DNA from: Blastomussa wellsi
Taxonomy: Eukaryota > Cnidaria > Anthozoa > Scleractinia > Plerogyridae
Assembly (NCBI GenBank): GCA_947652115.1
Contig: OX393573.1
Span: 12,369,362-12,433,361 of the forward strand
DNA length: 64,000 nucleotides
Direction of reading: 5' to 3'
The notes below the pieces were generated by a model. That model had not been told where the DNA came from and did no database searches. It was given only the letters and a program-made list of their open reading frames with translations. Below, piece after piece: positions 38,590 through 52,016 of the stretch. Each line of letters opens with the position of its first letter. Position 1 is the first letter of the stretch. The position numbers and the translations under genes were made by a program.

Positions 38590-40312
38590 GAGGGTCCTGA
38601 AGGGGAGAATGGGAACTGGGATTGACCTGTTTTTGATATGGGAAAATAGGATTTGGGTGACTGGGACTGGGATTTGGTCACTGGGATGGCAAATGAATGC
38701 CAAAAAATGGGAATGGGATAAATATCTTTTGTCCATGACCAGGCGAGACATCACTTATTTCCTGGATTGAGAAACGTCAGAAAATTGTTCAAGCGTCTTG
38801 TTCGTGTTATTTTTTAGCATGTTAGCCAGCACATTTTATTTTACCCGAATCTGCGGCCTCGACTTGTTGTTAATGATATTTGTGTGTAGTGGTGTGTGTG
38901 TGTTAAAAAGGTGTGTGTGTTAAGCCAAGTTTACAGAGCATGTGAATTTTTATGATACAACACAATGGCGAAAGCATATTTCTCATGCCAGAATCCCATG
39001 ACCTCGAGCGCCTGACAGTGACAATGAAGAAGAGGTAGAAAGCGCTCTTGAAAAAACATTGAGCATGATCCGTCCGACCAAGTTACGAAGAATAAGAACA
39101 CTTACAAGTCGAATCAAAAGAATACGCTCTAGTTCATATTCTCTTGGTCGGATAACAGACTTCCTACTGATAGGAATGTAAATGGACGGACGAATAATCG
39201 CTATCATTATACATTGCAGTAACTATCTGTCTTATTGGCCAAAAGCATATAGTTAATCACAACCTACATACAGATTATTCATTAAACTAGCGGTAACCAA
39301 AAAAGTGCACTAGATGCACTTAATCCATGGGCTCCTGTGCCGGCCGAAAGCGGCCGCGCGAAAACCACCCCTGGAATTCCCTTTCCGGCCAAAATCGGTC
39401 GGGAAAAGCACGTGCTGCCCTTTCCCTTCATCCCTGGGGACATTTTAACTTTCCTATTGTTCTCCAATAAATTTAGGGCCAATAAACCAATTAGAATCTG
39501 TTTTCTGTCCATACTTTTAGTGAACTCTTGGGGTCTTACAAAGAAGTTTTCTTCCATAATCCGCGCGTACAACATGTATAAGAAAATGATGGCGCGTCTT
39601 GACAAGTCGCGGCACTTGTTTACAAAATTCCAACGCCTCGTTTTTCATTCTGAACAAAGAAAATTCCCAATTTTTGGCGAAAAATGAAAAGTAAAAACAC
39701 CGATCAATTTTAAATGTCTCTTAAGAGGAAAATCACGGAGTAAAGGGCACTAAAACCTCCCATCATCTTTTACTAGTTCGACGGCCGTGGAAATCTCGAG
39801 AGACAAAGTTTTGAAGGAATTGTTCCACAAATACTTAAGGAGAAAAACATTCAGGAGCCGGAGGACAAAAAGAATTAGCATAAGTGTTAAAATATTTTAT
39901 GTGAAAGCGCGAAATCTTGTTATTTATTGACAGTAATGTGTAAAAAAAATTATTAGATCATTCGTGTTGTGTGGTATCCGGAATAATCAAGATCAGTGTT
40001 TAAGTGTTCATATCTCATCCAATAATAAATTTAGTGTGCCGTAAGGTTAACTTTCCGACTTACACGTTTTAATACAGTCTAAAAGGATCCTGTTGCATGT
40101 CTTCAGAACATGATCACAAATCCTCGTGGTCTTTGTTGTGCCATATTTTAAAGCGATACGAAGTAAACATAGCCACATATGTATAACACTGGGATTTTTT
40201 TCTGAATTCTGTTAGTGGGAATGGGGTTTGAACACTGGGAAGTGGGATTTGGAAAAAAATTGGGCTGGGAAATGGGATTGATCCCCCCCCCCCCACCCCT
40301 TTCAGGACCCTC
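38590..40312. mobile_element. 1.7-kb TIR element with 6-bp target duplication
   Basis: The left end GAGGGTCCTGAAGGGG and the right end CCCCTTTCAGGACCCTC are inverted copies with one inserted base. TTATTT is directly repeated outside (38584-38589, 40313-40318). Subterminal parts carry many TGGGAT/TGGGAATG motifs in the same sense at both ends. No transposase frame was recognised. Confidence 0.75.
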
Positions 40313-40318
40313 TTATTT

Positions 40319-43300
40319 TGATGCAGAAAGTAAACTTTGGTCGTACTGGCTCACCTCCTCCAAAATACTCAGAATTTCGTTATTTCACATTGTTGTTTTG
40401 AAAGAGGATGGCAAAGAAAGGTATTGTTCTGTTAGAACTTTCGTTAAGCGACCGTTCTCGTTGATGATGCATTGATAGCGTAAAAACTATTTTCTCGTAC
40501 AAATTTTTGGCCTTTTCCGCGAGCGAAGTGTTTTAATTTTGCATTTGATCAACAAGCAGTAGAAGCAAAATCACGTGCGGCATTTGATGACGCGAACCAA
40601 TCAGGTACCGTCTTTTAGTTGAGGGCGTGCAGTAAAATAGTTGGCGGCGCCCAATTCAAATCAGATGTTCAGTCTCCCACATGTGATTGAACATGGTGAA
40701 CGTTCTATATATTTCGGCGGACTAGAACGCCGAAACCTTCGAGTCTTATCTGATAGACCCAATGATACATAATGGCGCTAACTACATAACATCCGCTGCT
40801 AAAAATGGTAAGCAAACTGGAAAATTGTTTAGTTTCGGTTCGGATGTTTTGAGAGAATGGAATTTAACTTCGAACCAAACAATTCTTTGCCACGTATGTT
40901 TTTCCGAATATCCTTGTCTAGCCATAAGTTAAGTTAGTTTCCTGCTTAGTTTTATAATTCGGGGACTAGCGGCCGACGTTTTTGTTCACTGGCAAGACAA
41001 ACGAAGTTCGTTTCCAACGAACTTGATATGGCGGTGAACGTGCTCGCCTTCGCGTCGATGGATTATGCAAGGCGGATTCGTCTGTTCGCTTTTTGAATGT
41101 TCTGCCTGTTGTTTTAATTCATGCCGTCGATTTCCCCGACTTTTGTATGATATTTCGACAACTTTTAATAACTAATGATTAAAGAATGTTAAAGTGATAA
41201 CTGAAATGCATGGAAAATGACGCAGCTGAATGTAATAATTAATTGGAATGACCTAAAGTGCCTGAAAGTGGCTCGCCCTATATTTCAATTCACTTAAGGG
41301 AACTGCGCGTATACACATTTTTAGATCTGCAGGGGCTCTAAATGGTGTGATTGCAGAGCGCAACATTTCTATATGCGAACGCTGGCTTGACTCAATTACA
41401 GAAACATTTTCAATTCTCCTCTCTCGTTATTTTACTCGTGTGCTAGGGGATAGCTTAACAGAAACTGAAGTTGTAATAAACCGTAAGGTTATCTATACTG
41501 TGTTTTTACATTCGTTTAGCAGTAAACATTGACTGGTGGTTCTTTTTCGCTTTTGTCCTACAGTTCCTCCCCTCCCGCCGCATTAGTATCGAGTCCACTG
41601 TCTTCAGTTTGCAGTCCATTCCAGTGTAAGATTTCCATTCTCAGCTTATCGTCCCATCTTGCCGTCTTTGCAACACAAGGCACAAGTTCTTCCTGGTAGT
41701 GGTTAGTGAAGTTCTTTTGTGGGTAGGGAAGGGTGGGTTTATAGTTAGAGCTCTGGATGTACCTTTGACTCGCTCCTTTACCGTTCGGCTTATATTCGGC
41801 TAGATCGACTCATTCGGCTTAACGTAACTTAGACAGTTTAGTTAGCTCTGGGCGGGTAGGATATGGGCCTCCCTTTTCATTTCCTGGGTTTCATAATTCG
41901 ACCTTCCAATGTTTCATGCGATTAATTGCTCGGCACTAGGTTTTGGATTCAACTTTACTTCGGTACAATTAAACTTATTTCAACAACACTTCAGTACAGG
42001 ATTCGGCTTTTCTCGGTCACTTTTCGGCTATTATATATTTCGGCAACAGTTCGATTTCACTTCGACTTTTGCGCGATCTCCCGCTTAGTGTTTTTGGAAA
42101 ATATTTTGATTTCTTTCATTATGTTCCTGTTAATTACAGTACTGTCGCTGTTATTAACAGGACGAGAATCCCTTTAATGGCAGAGTTGTCGCTGTTATTA
42201 ACAGGGTTAGAGTTAAAGGCTCATCCAGATAAATATATTAAATAATTTCATAATGAAAATTAGGAAACTAGAGAATGACCACTTAACACAGGCACGAAAA
42301 TCGATTTGTTTTCTCCTGTCACGTTAAGCTGTCAGTTTTCTAGTTACAGGGAGTTGATGGCAGTTCAGTATCAAGGCTAATTAGTTAGTTGGGAATATGG
42401 GACACAGCACACACCCCAGTTAGATGGCTTACAATGAGTGTAGCTTTGGCAGCTTCCAAAATCTATCTCCAGGAAAATTCACCAACAAGATGCATCCTAA
42501 AAGGTCTCTTTTGTAGAGACAAGGTAAAGACAGAGCATAGCCCAGGGATTATTTATAGTTCCTTGGGAGGCCTTTCTCACGTACGGGCGGTGTTAGCAAT
42601 CGGACGGGCACATGCCCCTTTGTTAGCGTCGCCTCGTGGGAGGAGTCTGCTCAAGAAATCCGCTTGCATTGCACCTCGCAGGCGCAGGAAGCTTAGACCG
42701 TCTACAAATTGTAGGCGTTGGTAGACTTCACTTCGGACGGAGCAACTGAAGAGCCACCTGGAGACCGGATAGACTCAATCCAACTCGTTAAACAGTTGTT
42801 AAGACCTCTTAAGAATAGCCTGCAGAAAAACGTTCACCCCAGCATAATTTACATTGAGTAGACACGAGTTACACAAACAAAGACATCAAAGAGAAGTGAA
42901 ACAACGAGAAAACATTGGAAACACATTCCGAATTGATAGACAAGAAAGCATAGATAGCTTATAAAACAATTTTAAAATTAATATGGACCACGTTGGTGAA
43001 TATAGGTTTAGTTTCGGACACTTGCGTTCTTCACGCAGGCAGAACAAAACAAAATGAAAACATATTGAAGGTTTTAATGTTATGTATCACGATTCGAAAT
43101 ATATACCCAATTCTCATCAGTCCTACATTCGCTGACGTGATGCATGCTACAACAATTATTCATTCTGAGGTCGGTGAATAATTGGTAATTATCAGGCAGG
43201 TTTTTATAGGGTAATATTATTTTAAAAAGAAATTAACATGGAGGTTGCTATTGTGTTGTTGTTGTTGTTGTTGTTGTTTTCTTTCAAAGCACGTGCGGAT

Positions 43301-46300
43301 GAATGTTGTAAGACAGTGAAATAGAATGTGCGCTCCACGCCACGGTGTTTGTTTCCTTTACTGCCAAAGCCCCAATTGTAATTTATTCCACAACTTGCAA
43401 ACGAAGGCGAAATAGACACTGTGGAATGTAGCGCGGGTTGCATTTCAACGTTTTGCAGCATGGCCTCGCTTCGGCTCCTATTCGGAGGAAATTTCCGTTC
43501 GGTTTCTTTCGGAACGCTTCTCAGTTGGGTTGTTCGGCTTTCGGCATTAGCCGAGAATTTACGTAAGTGCTTGGTATCGCGTTTTCCTCGATAGCAGGCC
43601 AATAAGAACCCCAAATAAGTGTCCGAGTAACCCTGCGTGTTCCACGATTGATGTCACGTTTTGCAGACACAGGAACATTCTTGGTTTCTCTGGACAATTT
43701 TTTTGCAATTAGGAGCGCACCCCCTCATGGATTAACTTAGGTCCTGTGGAATAGTTTAAGATAATGTAACCTAAGTATTGTAATTGTCTTTTGAACATGA
43801 AATCAAAGCAGTGGCTAACTTGCATGACGCGCCTTGGGAGAGCTTGTAGTTGAGATCTTGTTTTTGGCCGATGCTCTTTTTCGGGAGCAAAACAATCAAC
43901 ATAAAGCAAAGGTATGAGAATAAAAATGACGTTTTGTTTTACCATTGTGTGCTGTCTCGTTACTGTGTGAGTTTCTTTTGTCTGGATTGATAACTAAAGC
44001 ATTTATTTTAATGGTGCGCATGCTTACTACCTCATTATCAGCTGACTGGTTTCGGAGATTCATTATTGTAAAATGGTATCACCAAACGCTTTCCAATATT
44101 CAAAACGTCACGTTGTAGGTTTACAACGATATTACAAATACATTGAACAATGCATAAGAGGAAAAAAACACATTTTTAAGTCGTCCATTTTTTTGGGACG
44201 CAACGATTCCACTTTCATTCTTTGGATTAATGAATTTACAGTAAAAACTAAACAGCTGCTTGTTTTTGTTGTACTATAAATTGAAATACTAATAAAAAAA
44301 TACTATACAACAACTTTGTGCTGTCTTATTTAGTGTTGCTTTGTTTTCACTTTTTGGTGAATCGTCCTTTTTTTAAGGATCGCGCATTGCAGTTACATTA
44401 GTTAAATGAATTTACTGTAACCACTAAACAGCTTGTTATTGTTGTAATGTACTCTGATATTCAAATAAAAAATGTTGTACAAAAACCTTGTTTGGTGGTA
44501 ATTTGTATTGCTTTGTTCTGAAATAATACTGTATAGTACTAATAATTATTTCCATCCAGCCCTACGTCACAACTTCATTTTTATTTCATCTCTCTCTGGC
44601 TGTTTCCTGTTTGTGACGAGAGAATCGCTTTTTGTGATGCCGAGGACTGCAAATATTAAACGACAATGGAAGGTTGAATCCGTTTATCGTGCGAGTTCTT
44701 TTTCGGGCACGTGGTGAGGTTTACCGAACACCATCTTCTAGTGTTCAGAAAATATTTCAACGAGAATTGTTTTTCGTGTCTCGGATACCAACGTTGGGAC
44801 GTCCATTTTCGGGGACATGGTAATAGTTTTCCGCCTACGAAGATTAGACAGTGATTTTTCAACAACGACCTCCGGCAGCAACGTATGGTCGTCCATTAGC
44901 TAGGGGATGATTTTAACGGCGGCTTCAACGATGCATTCGATGATGGCTTCTCAGCGAACGATTCTGCCTGCAAGTACGCCATTTTTGGTCGGCGATCGAA
45001 GAACGTGCTGCAAAATATTTTTCTTTGCAAGACAATGAATTTATCATCCTACAGGTAAGTCTCCGTGTATCGTTGCTTTTTAGTACAGGCAACACAGCAA
45101 GGTCAACGCAAGGTAGAATCGAGAGCACTTGTGAGCTCTATTAGTCAAGCTGAATATCAGTGCTGTACAGGTGTAACTTGAACTTTAATCAGAATAAAGA
45201 ATAAAAAAACTTTATCTGTTTGTCACTTTGTTCTTAGTTTAGGACCTCAAAAATTAACTGTCACGGTTGCTGTTTTTCTTTTCTTTCCATAGCCTGCGTG
45301 CAATTTCGGGTCGTAGCAAATTGGTTCAATGTTCAGGTCATCCATTTTCGGGGATGACTTGGACACCTTAAAATTAACTTACGCGTCATGTGAGGTTTCT
45401 TCACTACGCCAATTTTTGTAGGCGAAGATGCTGCACAATGCGTTATATCAATTTTTCGTTGGCCTTGAAGTTAGTTTTGCACCAGAAAGTGTTCCCCAGA
45501 TTGGATGTGGACGACATCGCACCATTTTTAACCGAGGTAAGTTACTCGCTGGATTTCGTTCTCACATATGTTTACACTAAATGAACTCATACAATTGTTA
45601 GTCTGTTTTTGTTTGAAGTATTGACAGATAACTGACAAGGCGGGTCACTCTGTAAGCGACTGATGCTAAGCTCTATCCACGACTTCTCTCTTTTTAATGA
45701 AGAGCATCTTTAAGGTAAAGCATACTAGGTAAGTATTGTTCTTTTGATTTTTCAATTTATCTGTCTTTACTGTTTTTCGTTTTAAATCGTTTGGGATTCT
45801 AGTCTTTTAGTTTAGTCTTCGTTGTCAAACCTCAAGGCAAACGGAGGTGGACGAATTTTTGCCATGTTTATTAACTTGACTTGAAGTCAAGTCTACGCAG
45901 GATTTTTCAGAAGCTGCCTCAATGAAGCCACGACGAAGAGAAGAGACCATAGACTGCTATCAAGGACGGAGCGTTGCCCAGCGATGCTTGATTGTAAGTA
46001 TAACAAAGAAATTTCTCCAGGTACGAAATTGCACAAGTCGAATGACTTACACTATAGGTGGCGAGAGTGATGAAAACGGAGGGATTTATTCATGTTGCCT
46101 CTTAAAGTGCTAGCAAATTCTACACACAATCAGAACAATGACATCACATCAACATGAAAGTACACCCTTTACTCGCGGACGCTGTCACTACAATGATTAA
46201 ATGAAAATTCATGGACCTGCATTTGGAATGTCACAAAGACGATTCTCAGATTTGATATCATAAGGAATGTCTTCGATTGTGGCTAAACCTCCACGAAATC

Positions 46301-46425
46301 GATATTTCGTTATGACTTATTCTTTTGTTATTTAATTAATAACTGGTATTGAGTTTAGTCTTTGCCGATTTTGGAAATTCAAGACTTGATTTTTGGGAAG
46401 TTTGCCAAATCGCCTGAAATTAAAT
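40319..46425. other. 6-kb intergenic stretch, no gene recognised
   Basis: The only simple features are a GTT microsatellite (43251-43277), a short tandem copy of GTCGCTGTTATTAACAGG (about 42145 and 42188) and two similar blocks around TCCATTTTCGGGGA (44800 and 45345). The open frames are short and unlike families I know. Unrecognised transposon remnants are likely. Confidence 0.5.
43251..43277. repeat. GTT trinucleotide microsatellite
   Basis: About eight GTT units. It is the source of an Asn run in a spurious minus-strand frame. Confidence 0.85.
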
Positions 46426-46548
46426 ATTAACGTGTATATGCCCCCTTACCCTAACCCAAATCGTAACTTTAACCTAACACTAAACCCTAACCCTAAAATT
46501 AACCCAAACCCTAACTTTTCCAAGGCATGGGAGCGTATATGCGTTAAT
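46426..46548. repeat. Telomere-like CCCTAA repeats inside a small inverted repeat
   Basis: The core (about 46446-46520) is a run of degenerate CCCTAA/ACCCTAA units, the metazoan telomere motif. It is bracketed by ATTAACGTGTATATGC and GCGTATATGCGTTAAT, which are inverted copies, so the whole looks like a 123-bp mobile unit carrying the motif and not a chromosome-fusion scar. Confidence 0.65.
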
Positions 46549-48229
46549 TTTTAGCAATAAAGGCAACCTTTCGATATACTGCCGAACATTGTGACAACAA
46601 TCGGATTAAAAGAAATGAGATTAGGATTAACGGACACTCGGTTCCTTTTATATATACTATAGAACAGTTTTAATATGAATAAATGACGTGAATCCAAATT
46701 CTGGAAACCTGTACTCATTCAACAATCAAATATTGTCAGAACAGCCATCACAAACTGAGGGAATTTGACAATTCGTGAATGGACTAAAAAGACAACAGTG
46801 TAATCGTTTACCCATGGTGAAAATTCAACGCAATTGTTTCCAATACAAGTTTATTGTTAACATATCAACACTCGGATTTCTTCAAGAGAGAGTGCTTGGA
46901 GAAACCGGTTTGCAATTGAGGAGTTCATTCCATTGAACAGTTTTTATAGTTTTTGCTGCAGCTCGGAAATTCTGAGTATGTGAGACTTTGTATATTGTAG
47001 TGACAGTCTTGTAACGTGTTTCTATTTTGTCTAATGCTTCCATAAAGTTTTCTACAGACCCAGGTTGCCACCAGATGGTAGAGTCTCGACACCCTGCACG
47101 CTTGAGCTTAGGCCGGCAGAGAATCGTCTACTCAGTCACCACTTGCACACAGCCCATCTCGGAACATGAACCAAGGAAAAAAGCCAAATGGTAACGAAAG
47201 GTGAGTAGCAATTACTCGAACACGAGAAACGTTGTTTCATCACATTTCCAAACACTGAGAAGAGAGATGAGAACACGAAGCACAGTGAAGTGTTTTTTAC
47301 GACCTATTAGGTTTTTGGAGAAGTGACGAAACATATTACGGCGAAAACGAAGAAATAAAATTGTAAAGGTCTAGAGTAATTAAGATCCCATTTTCAAACA
47401 ACAGTAACAGATTTTTTTTTCTTTTAAATCATCATTGATGAGTAACTTTGAGAATGCAGCTGCACGAATTTTTGGCCAATGTTGTGCTTTTAAAACATCT
47501 TCGCTGAGTCTTCAAAAGCAATCCCTTCCACTTTTATTTCAGCAACGACGGTCAGGTGTACCAAGTCCAAATGTTTAGCTGCAGAGTGATCGGCTGAGAG
47601 TCACGGTGTGTTCACTTCTGCAGGTGCCCCGCACAGCACGATTAAATCAACCCAGTCTGTCCTTCCACCAGCAGTGCTTTGAGAGCCAAAACCGAACAGC
47701 ATATTACCATGGTTTTGTGCACCCTACACCTTCGGTCTCCGCCTGACGAATGAAATCCAGACGTCACAGAACGTGACAGCCAATCGGATCGGTCTTGGAT
47801 CACTGCAACGTTCCCTCGGACAACTTACAGAAACACGTCAGAGGCTCGATGTTTCCAATGGAAACAAGTTTAGACTCTTTTACAGGTATCATTGAAAACG
47901 CCTGTGTAAGGATCATTTTACCAGTCATTTTCCACGATGTCACGTCGGCCATAGTGACGTTTCCAAATATCTTTATTCGTTTTTGACAAATGAATTGTGA
48001 CTGGCTGTTGAAAAGGAAAAATATGCTTTACTTCGGCGACATCAGTTTGGCCGTCGAAAAATCTATTGTCTCAGTTCAAGAAATAGCAAATGGTGAAGGC
48101 ACGTTATGAGAATTTAGTACCAGTTCACCAAGAGAACGTGAACATCGTCAGCTTCCTAATATGTTTACTTGTTGTTTGACAATTTAGTAAGGAGAAACGA
48201 TCTGTCGATCACTTTAGTTAATAGGTTTC
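46549..48229. other. Intergenic, nothing recognised
   Basis: Mixed-composition sequence without long frames, splice-like exon matches or obvious repeats. Confidence 0.5.
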
Positions 48230-49395
48230 AGGACAGGATCGAATACATTCGAGCCAGCACCATTTACTGCCTCTAGAGTTTGTGAGTTAACGTTAAAAGA
48301 AAGCAATGTCACGAATGGGTTTGCCAAACCCGTGGAATAGATCCTTAAGTAGCAAGAGCGAAGTTCAACGACACGACTTCTTCATTCCTTCAAATAGTAG
48401 ACATTTAATTCTCGTTAGCTTTTTCATAAGTTAGCAGAAATTTATTTTATATCAAAATTATGTGAAACGATGTTCTAAACAACCATTTTAACAGCGCTTT
48501 GAGAACTTGCTAAATTTATTGAAAGAATGTATTTTATAGTAGATCCGTGATTTAAACAACTTTTCCAATATTCTATGCCATGTCTTCAGATATCATTTAA
48601 GAATGAGGGCAAATGCTTTATTCCATATACTTGTTGCATTCAATTATGTATCATAAATTTATTATAACATAAAACTCGTTATATCATAATTCCTGGTATC
48701 GTATTTCGTTATAACATAATTCATTCATCATACAATTCATTCTATGATATAATGAATTATATGATAAAACGAATTATTGATATAGTGAATTATTTGATAT
48801 GACGAATCATGATATAATAAATTATATGATATAACAAAATTTAGTATAATGAATTACATCGTTATGGATAAATGATGTAATGAATTATATGAAAATAAAC
48901 TAATTATATGATATAATGGATTATATCACATAATTGCATATTTAAAGTTGAAAGAAACGGTCATATGGAATAATCCATTTCTTATTCTAGGTGATAGAGT
49001 GACATTGCATATTTCGGTGGAATATTGTTTTAATCATGAATCTAAATTTAAAATACATGATTTCAAAATAAGGCCTACACCTTTTTTGATAAGAGATTTT
49101 TTGAGGAACATGCTTTCACATAATTTTAAAAGGGGAGGTTTAATGCATCGCGTTTTTGTTGCTGTTTTTTTTTTTTACCAAATTTCGGTTTACTTCTGTT
49201 TAAGAACCTGCGACTTTATTCTTCGTTTTGGAGCTATTGGTTTTCTTGTTTCGAGGAATTTTGTTGTCTTATTCGTTCTTTGTTTTGCGTCACTGGTGAG
49301 TTTCACAGGTTCTTTCGCCGAGGTTGAGCCAGAAATTTAACCGAAAATCGGGGAGCGGTTTATGCACAAGACATGCTTGTGATAATTTAAGATCA
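48230..49395. repeat. Copy 1 of an old tandem duplication
   Basis: Shared landmarks with copy 2, in order: CGAGCCAGCACCATTT, AATAGTAGACATTTAATTCTC, GAAACGATGTTCTAAACAAC, TGGAATAATCCATTTCTTAT, ATCATGAATCTAAATTTAAA, TAAGGCCTACAC and AAAATCGGGGAGC. It includes an AT-rich TTATATCAT array at 48640-48945. Confidence 0.75.
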
Positions 49396-50137
49396 GTACT
49401 GATATATAACAAGCTGCTGAAGGCTACAATTAAGCTATAAAAATGTACTAAACGCTCGCACACATTTGTCTGAGAGCCACGAGCCAGCACCATTTGCTAC
49501 CTCTTGGGTTTGTGAGTTAAGTCACCAATGTATTTGCTTAACCCGTGAAATAGATACTTAGGTAGAAAGAGTAACGTTTAACGACACGACTCGTTCTATA
49601 ACATTCCTTGTCTGTCAAATAGTAGACGTTTAATTCTCGTTAGATTTGTTTCACAAGTTACCAATATCAATTCACAAAACCTTGTTTGTAATATACATTT
49701 TTATGTAAGTAATTAATTCTTGGAACTTTATTTTTTTTTTTTGAAAATTATGTGCAACGATGTTCTAAACAACGATTTTAACAGTGCTTGAGAACTTGCT
49801 AAATTTATTTTAAAATGATATAATGAACTGTACGAAAATAAACTAATTATGTAATGTGATGAATTATATCATTATTACATATTGAAGATTGAAGGAAACG
49901 GTCATATGGAATAATCCATTTCTTATTCTTGATGATATTGTGGCATTGCATATTTTGGAATATTGTTTTAATCATGAATCTAAATTTAAAATACATGATT
50001 TTAAAATAAGGCCTACACTGTTTATTGGTCAGAGATTTTTTTGAGGAGCATAGTTTCACATGATTTTAAAGGAAGGTTTGTCTTCTTTTTGAGCATGGGG
50101 CGCCCCACTTAGAGAACATGAAATTCTAAACAATAAA

Positions 50138-50335
50138 GGCTGCTTTTCACTAGCGCATAAGCATAACGACATAAGTATAAGCACAAGAAGGTCGGACAGT
50201 GTTCGTTCTCGTGCTTATGTCACCGTATGTCGCGGTGATTCCTCGTGGAAACAACAGAGTGGGTTTGATCTAAATCTTATGCTCTAGCTCGTGTCGTTAC
50301 GTTATGCCTATGCTTGTGCGCAAGTGAAAACCAGG
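50138..50335. mobile_element. 198-bp MITE, CATAAGCATAAC family, copy 1
   Basis: The left end GGCTGCTTTTCACTAGCGCA and the right end TGTGCGCAAGTGAAAACCAGG are inverted copies, and the interior repeats CATAAGCATAACGACATAAG. Copy 2 is at 58091 and a fragment at 34842. Confidence 0.78.
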
Positions 50336-50470
50336 CTTGAAGGAAAAGATAAAGTAATAATAATCGGATGTGCATGTGTAATATACAAGGATGCCACAGG
50401 CGTCGTATCGAAAAATTTGAAAATTGATATGAAGGCTAAAATACTTACTGTAAACTGTTTTCTGTTTAAA

Positions 50471-50500
50471 CAATATATATATATATATATATATGTATAT
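50471..50500. repeat. AT dinucleotide microsatellite
   Basis: About 14 TA units with one G interruption. Confidence 0.85.
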
Positions 50501-51321
50501 ATTGAATAAAGAAATTTATCTGGTGATAACATTTAAATATTTATTGGATTGGGATAAACTCGAAACTAAAAATCTCGCAGACATCCTCACAGACATCCCA
50601 CACCTTGAGTAAAACGTGTTCGTTCGAAATAACGTAGACAGATGCATCATATTCGTGTCTGTTTTTTTTTTAATTTTGGGTTTACCTCTGTGTTAGAACC
50701 TGTGGCTTTTTTCTTTGTTTTTTAGCTATTGATTTTCTGTTCTATGTTTCGAAGTACTTTGTGGTCTTTTTCGTTCCTAGTTTTACGTCACTAGTTAGTT
50801 TCACAGTTTCTTACGCCGAGGATAAGCCAAACATTTTACCTAAAATCGGGGAGCAGTTGATCCGTAGCAGAAAGCTATAATTAAGCTATCGGAAGATAAA
50901 AAAAAAAAAAAAACACTCGCACGCATTTTACTAATAGCCTTATAGAAGTTAGAATAATGCGTGTATATTAAAGGTTCTGGCTGTACTGGATACATCGGAC
51001 CCAGGTCTTGGCAGAACGGATCGAGGCCGACAAGGAACATAAACGCCTAAATATTGAGAGATAATACTAGCAATAAAGCACTCTGGTTGTTTTTTTTTTT
51101 GATTAATGACATTGTAGCCTAGATTTTTTACTATGTAGTCATTTCTATATATAGAGCAATAAAAAAAAGAATTGAATGACACAACTTGTCCTGTGTTTTC
51201 TTTTTCGCTGTACCCAAAGTCTGTTTCAGGCTTTTCGATGGCCCACCTTCACCTTGTACCAAGATTAACATGACTTAAAGGCTTTCCGTTTAAACTTTGG
51301 TGTTGGGCATTGATTGTGTCC

Positions 51322-51635
51322 ATTGTTGTCAGAGTCTTGCTTGTGTCCACTGTGGTCAGAGTCCAGCTGGTGTCCACTGTGGTCGGAGTCTAGGCGGTGT
51401 CCTCTGTGGTCGGAGTCTAGGCGGTGTCCTCTGTGGTCGGAGTCTTGGCGGTGTCCACTGTGGTCGGAGTCTAGGCGGTGTCCACTGTGGTCGGCGTCTA
51501 GGCTGTGTCCACTGTGGTCGGCGTCTAGGCTGTGTCCACTGTGGTCGGCGTCTAGGCTGTGTCCACTGTGGTCGGCGTCTTGGCTGTGTCCACTGTGGTC
51601 ATAGTCTTGGCTGTGTCCACTGTTGTCAGAGTCTT
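51322..51635. repeat. 27-bp minisatellite, about 11-12 units
   Basis: The unit is GTGTCCACTGTGGTCGG followed by CGTCTAGGCT, with sub-variants (TCCTCT, GGAGTC, CTTGGC) grouped in neighbouring units. All three plus frames and one minus frame stay open because 27 is a multiple of 3. The minus frame reads a 9-residue D-A-D-H-S-G-H-S-L repeat. I see no other evidence that it is a gene. Confidence 0.9.
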
Positions 51636-51636
51636 T

Positions 51637-52016
51637 ATTCCATATACTTCTTTCACTCAAATATATCATAATTCCATTATATCGTTTCTCTAAAAGTGTA
51701 TTATATCATTACATCATAATTCCTGGTATCGTAATTCGTTATAACATAATTCATTTATCATGCAATCCATTCTATGATATAATGAATTATATGATAAAAC
51801 GAATTATTGATATAGTGAATTATTTGATATAACGAACTATGATATAATAAATTATGATATAAAAAATGTAGTATAATGAATTCTATCATTATGGATGTAA
51901 TGAATTATATGAAAAGAAACTAATTATATGATTAATAGATTATATCAAAGAATTGCATATTTTAAGATTGAAAGAAACGGTAATATGGAATAATCCATTT
52001 CTTATTCCAGGTGATA
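51637..52016. repeat. Third copy of the AT-rich segment
   Basis: It matches 48617-48990 closely: TTTATTCCATATACTT, CATAATTCCTGGTATCGTA, TTCATTCTATGATATAATG-type words and GGAATAATCCATTTCTTATT in order. It begins directly after the minisatellite. Confidence 0.75.

Larger units (their letters stand above)
49470..50880. repeat. Copy 2 of the tandem duplication, carrying a MITE
   Basis: It repeats the landmarks of 48230-49395 in the same order and orientation, with a shorter AT-rich array and an insertion (about 50085-50640) that holds the MITE at 50138-50335. Confidence 0.75.

Noticed and set aside
42389..42724. 111-codon plus-strand frame with an Arg-rich end
   Set aside because: No domain, no splice context and no repeat partner; an ordinary chance frame is the simplest reading.
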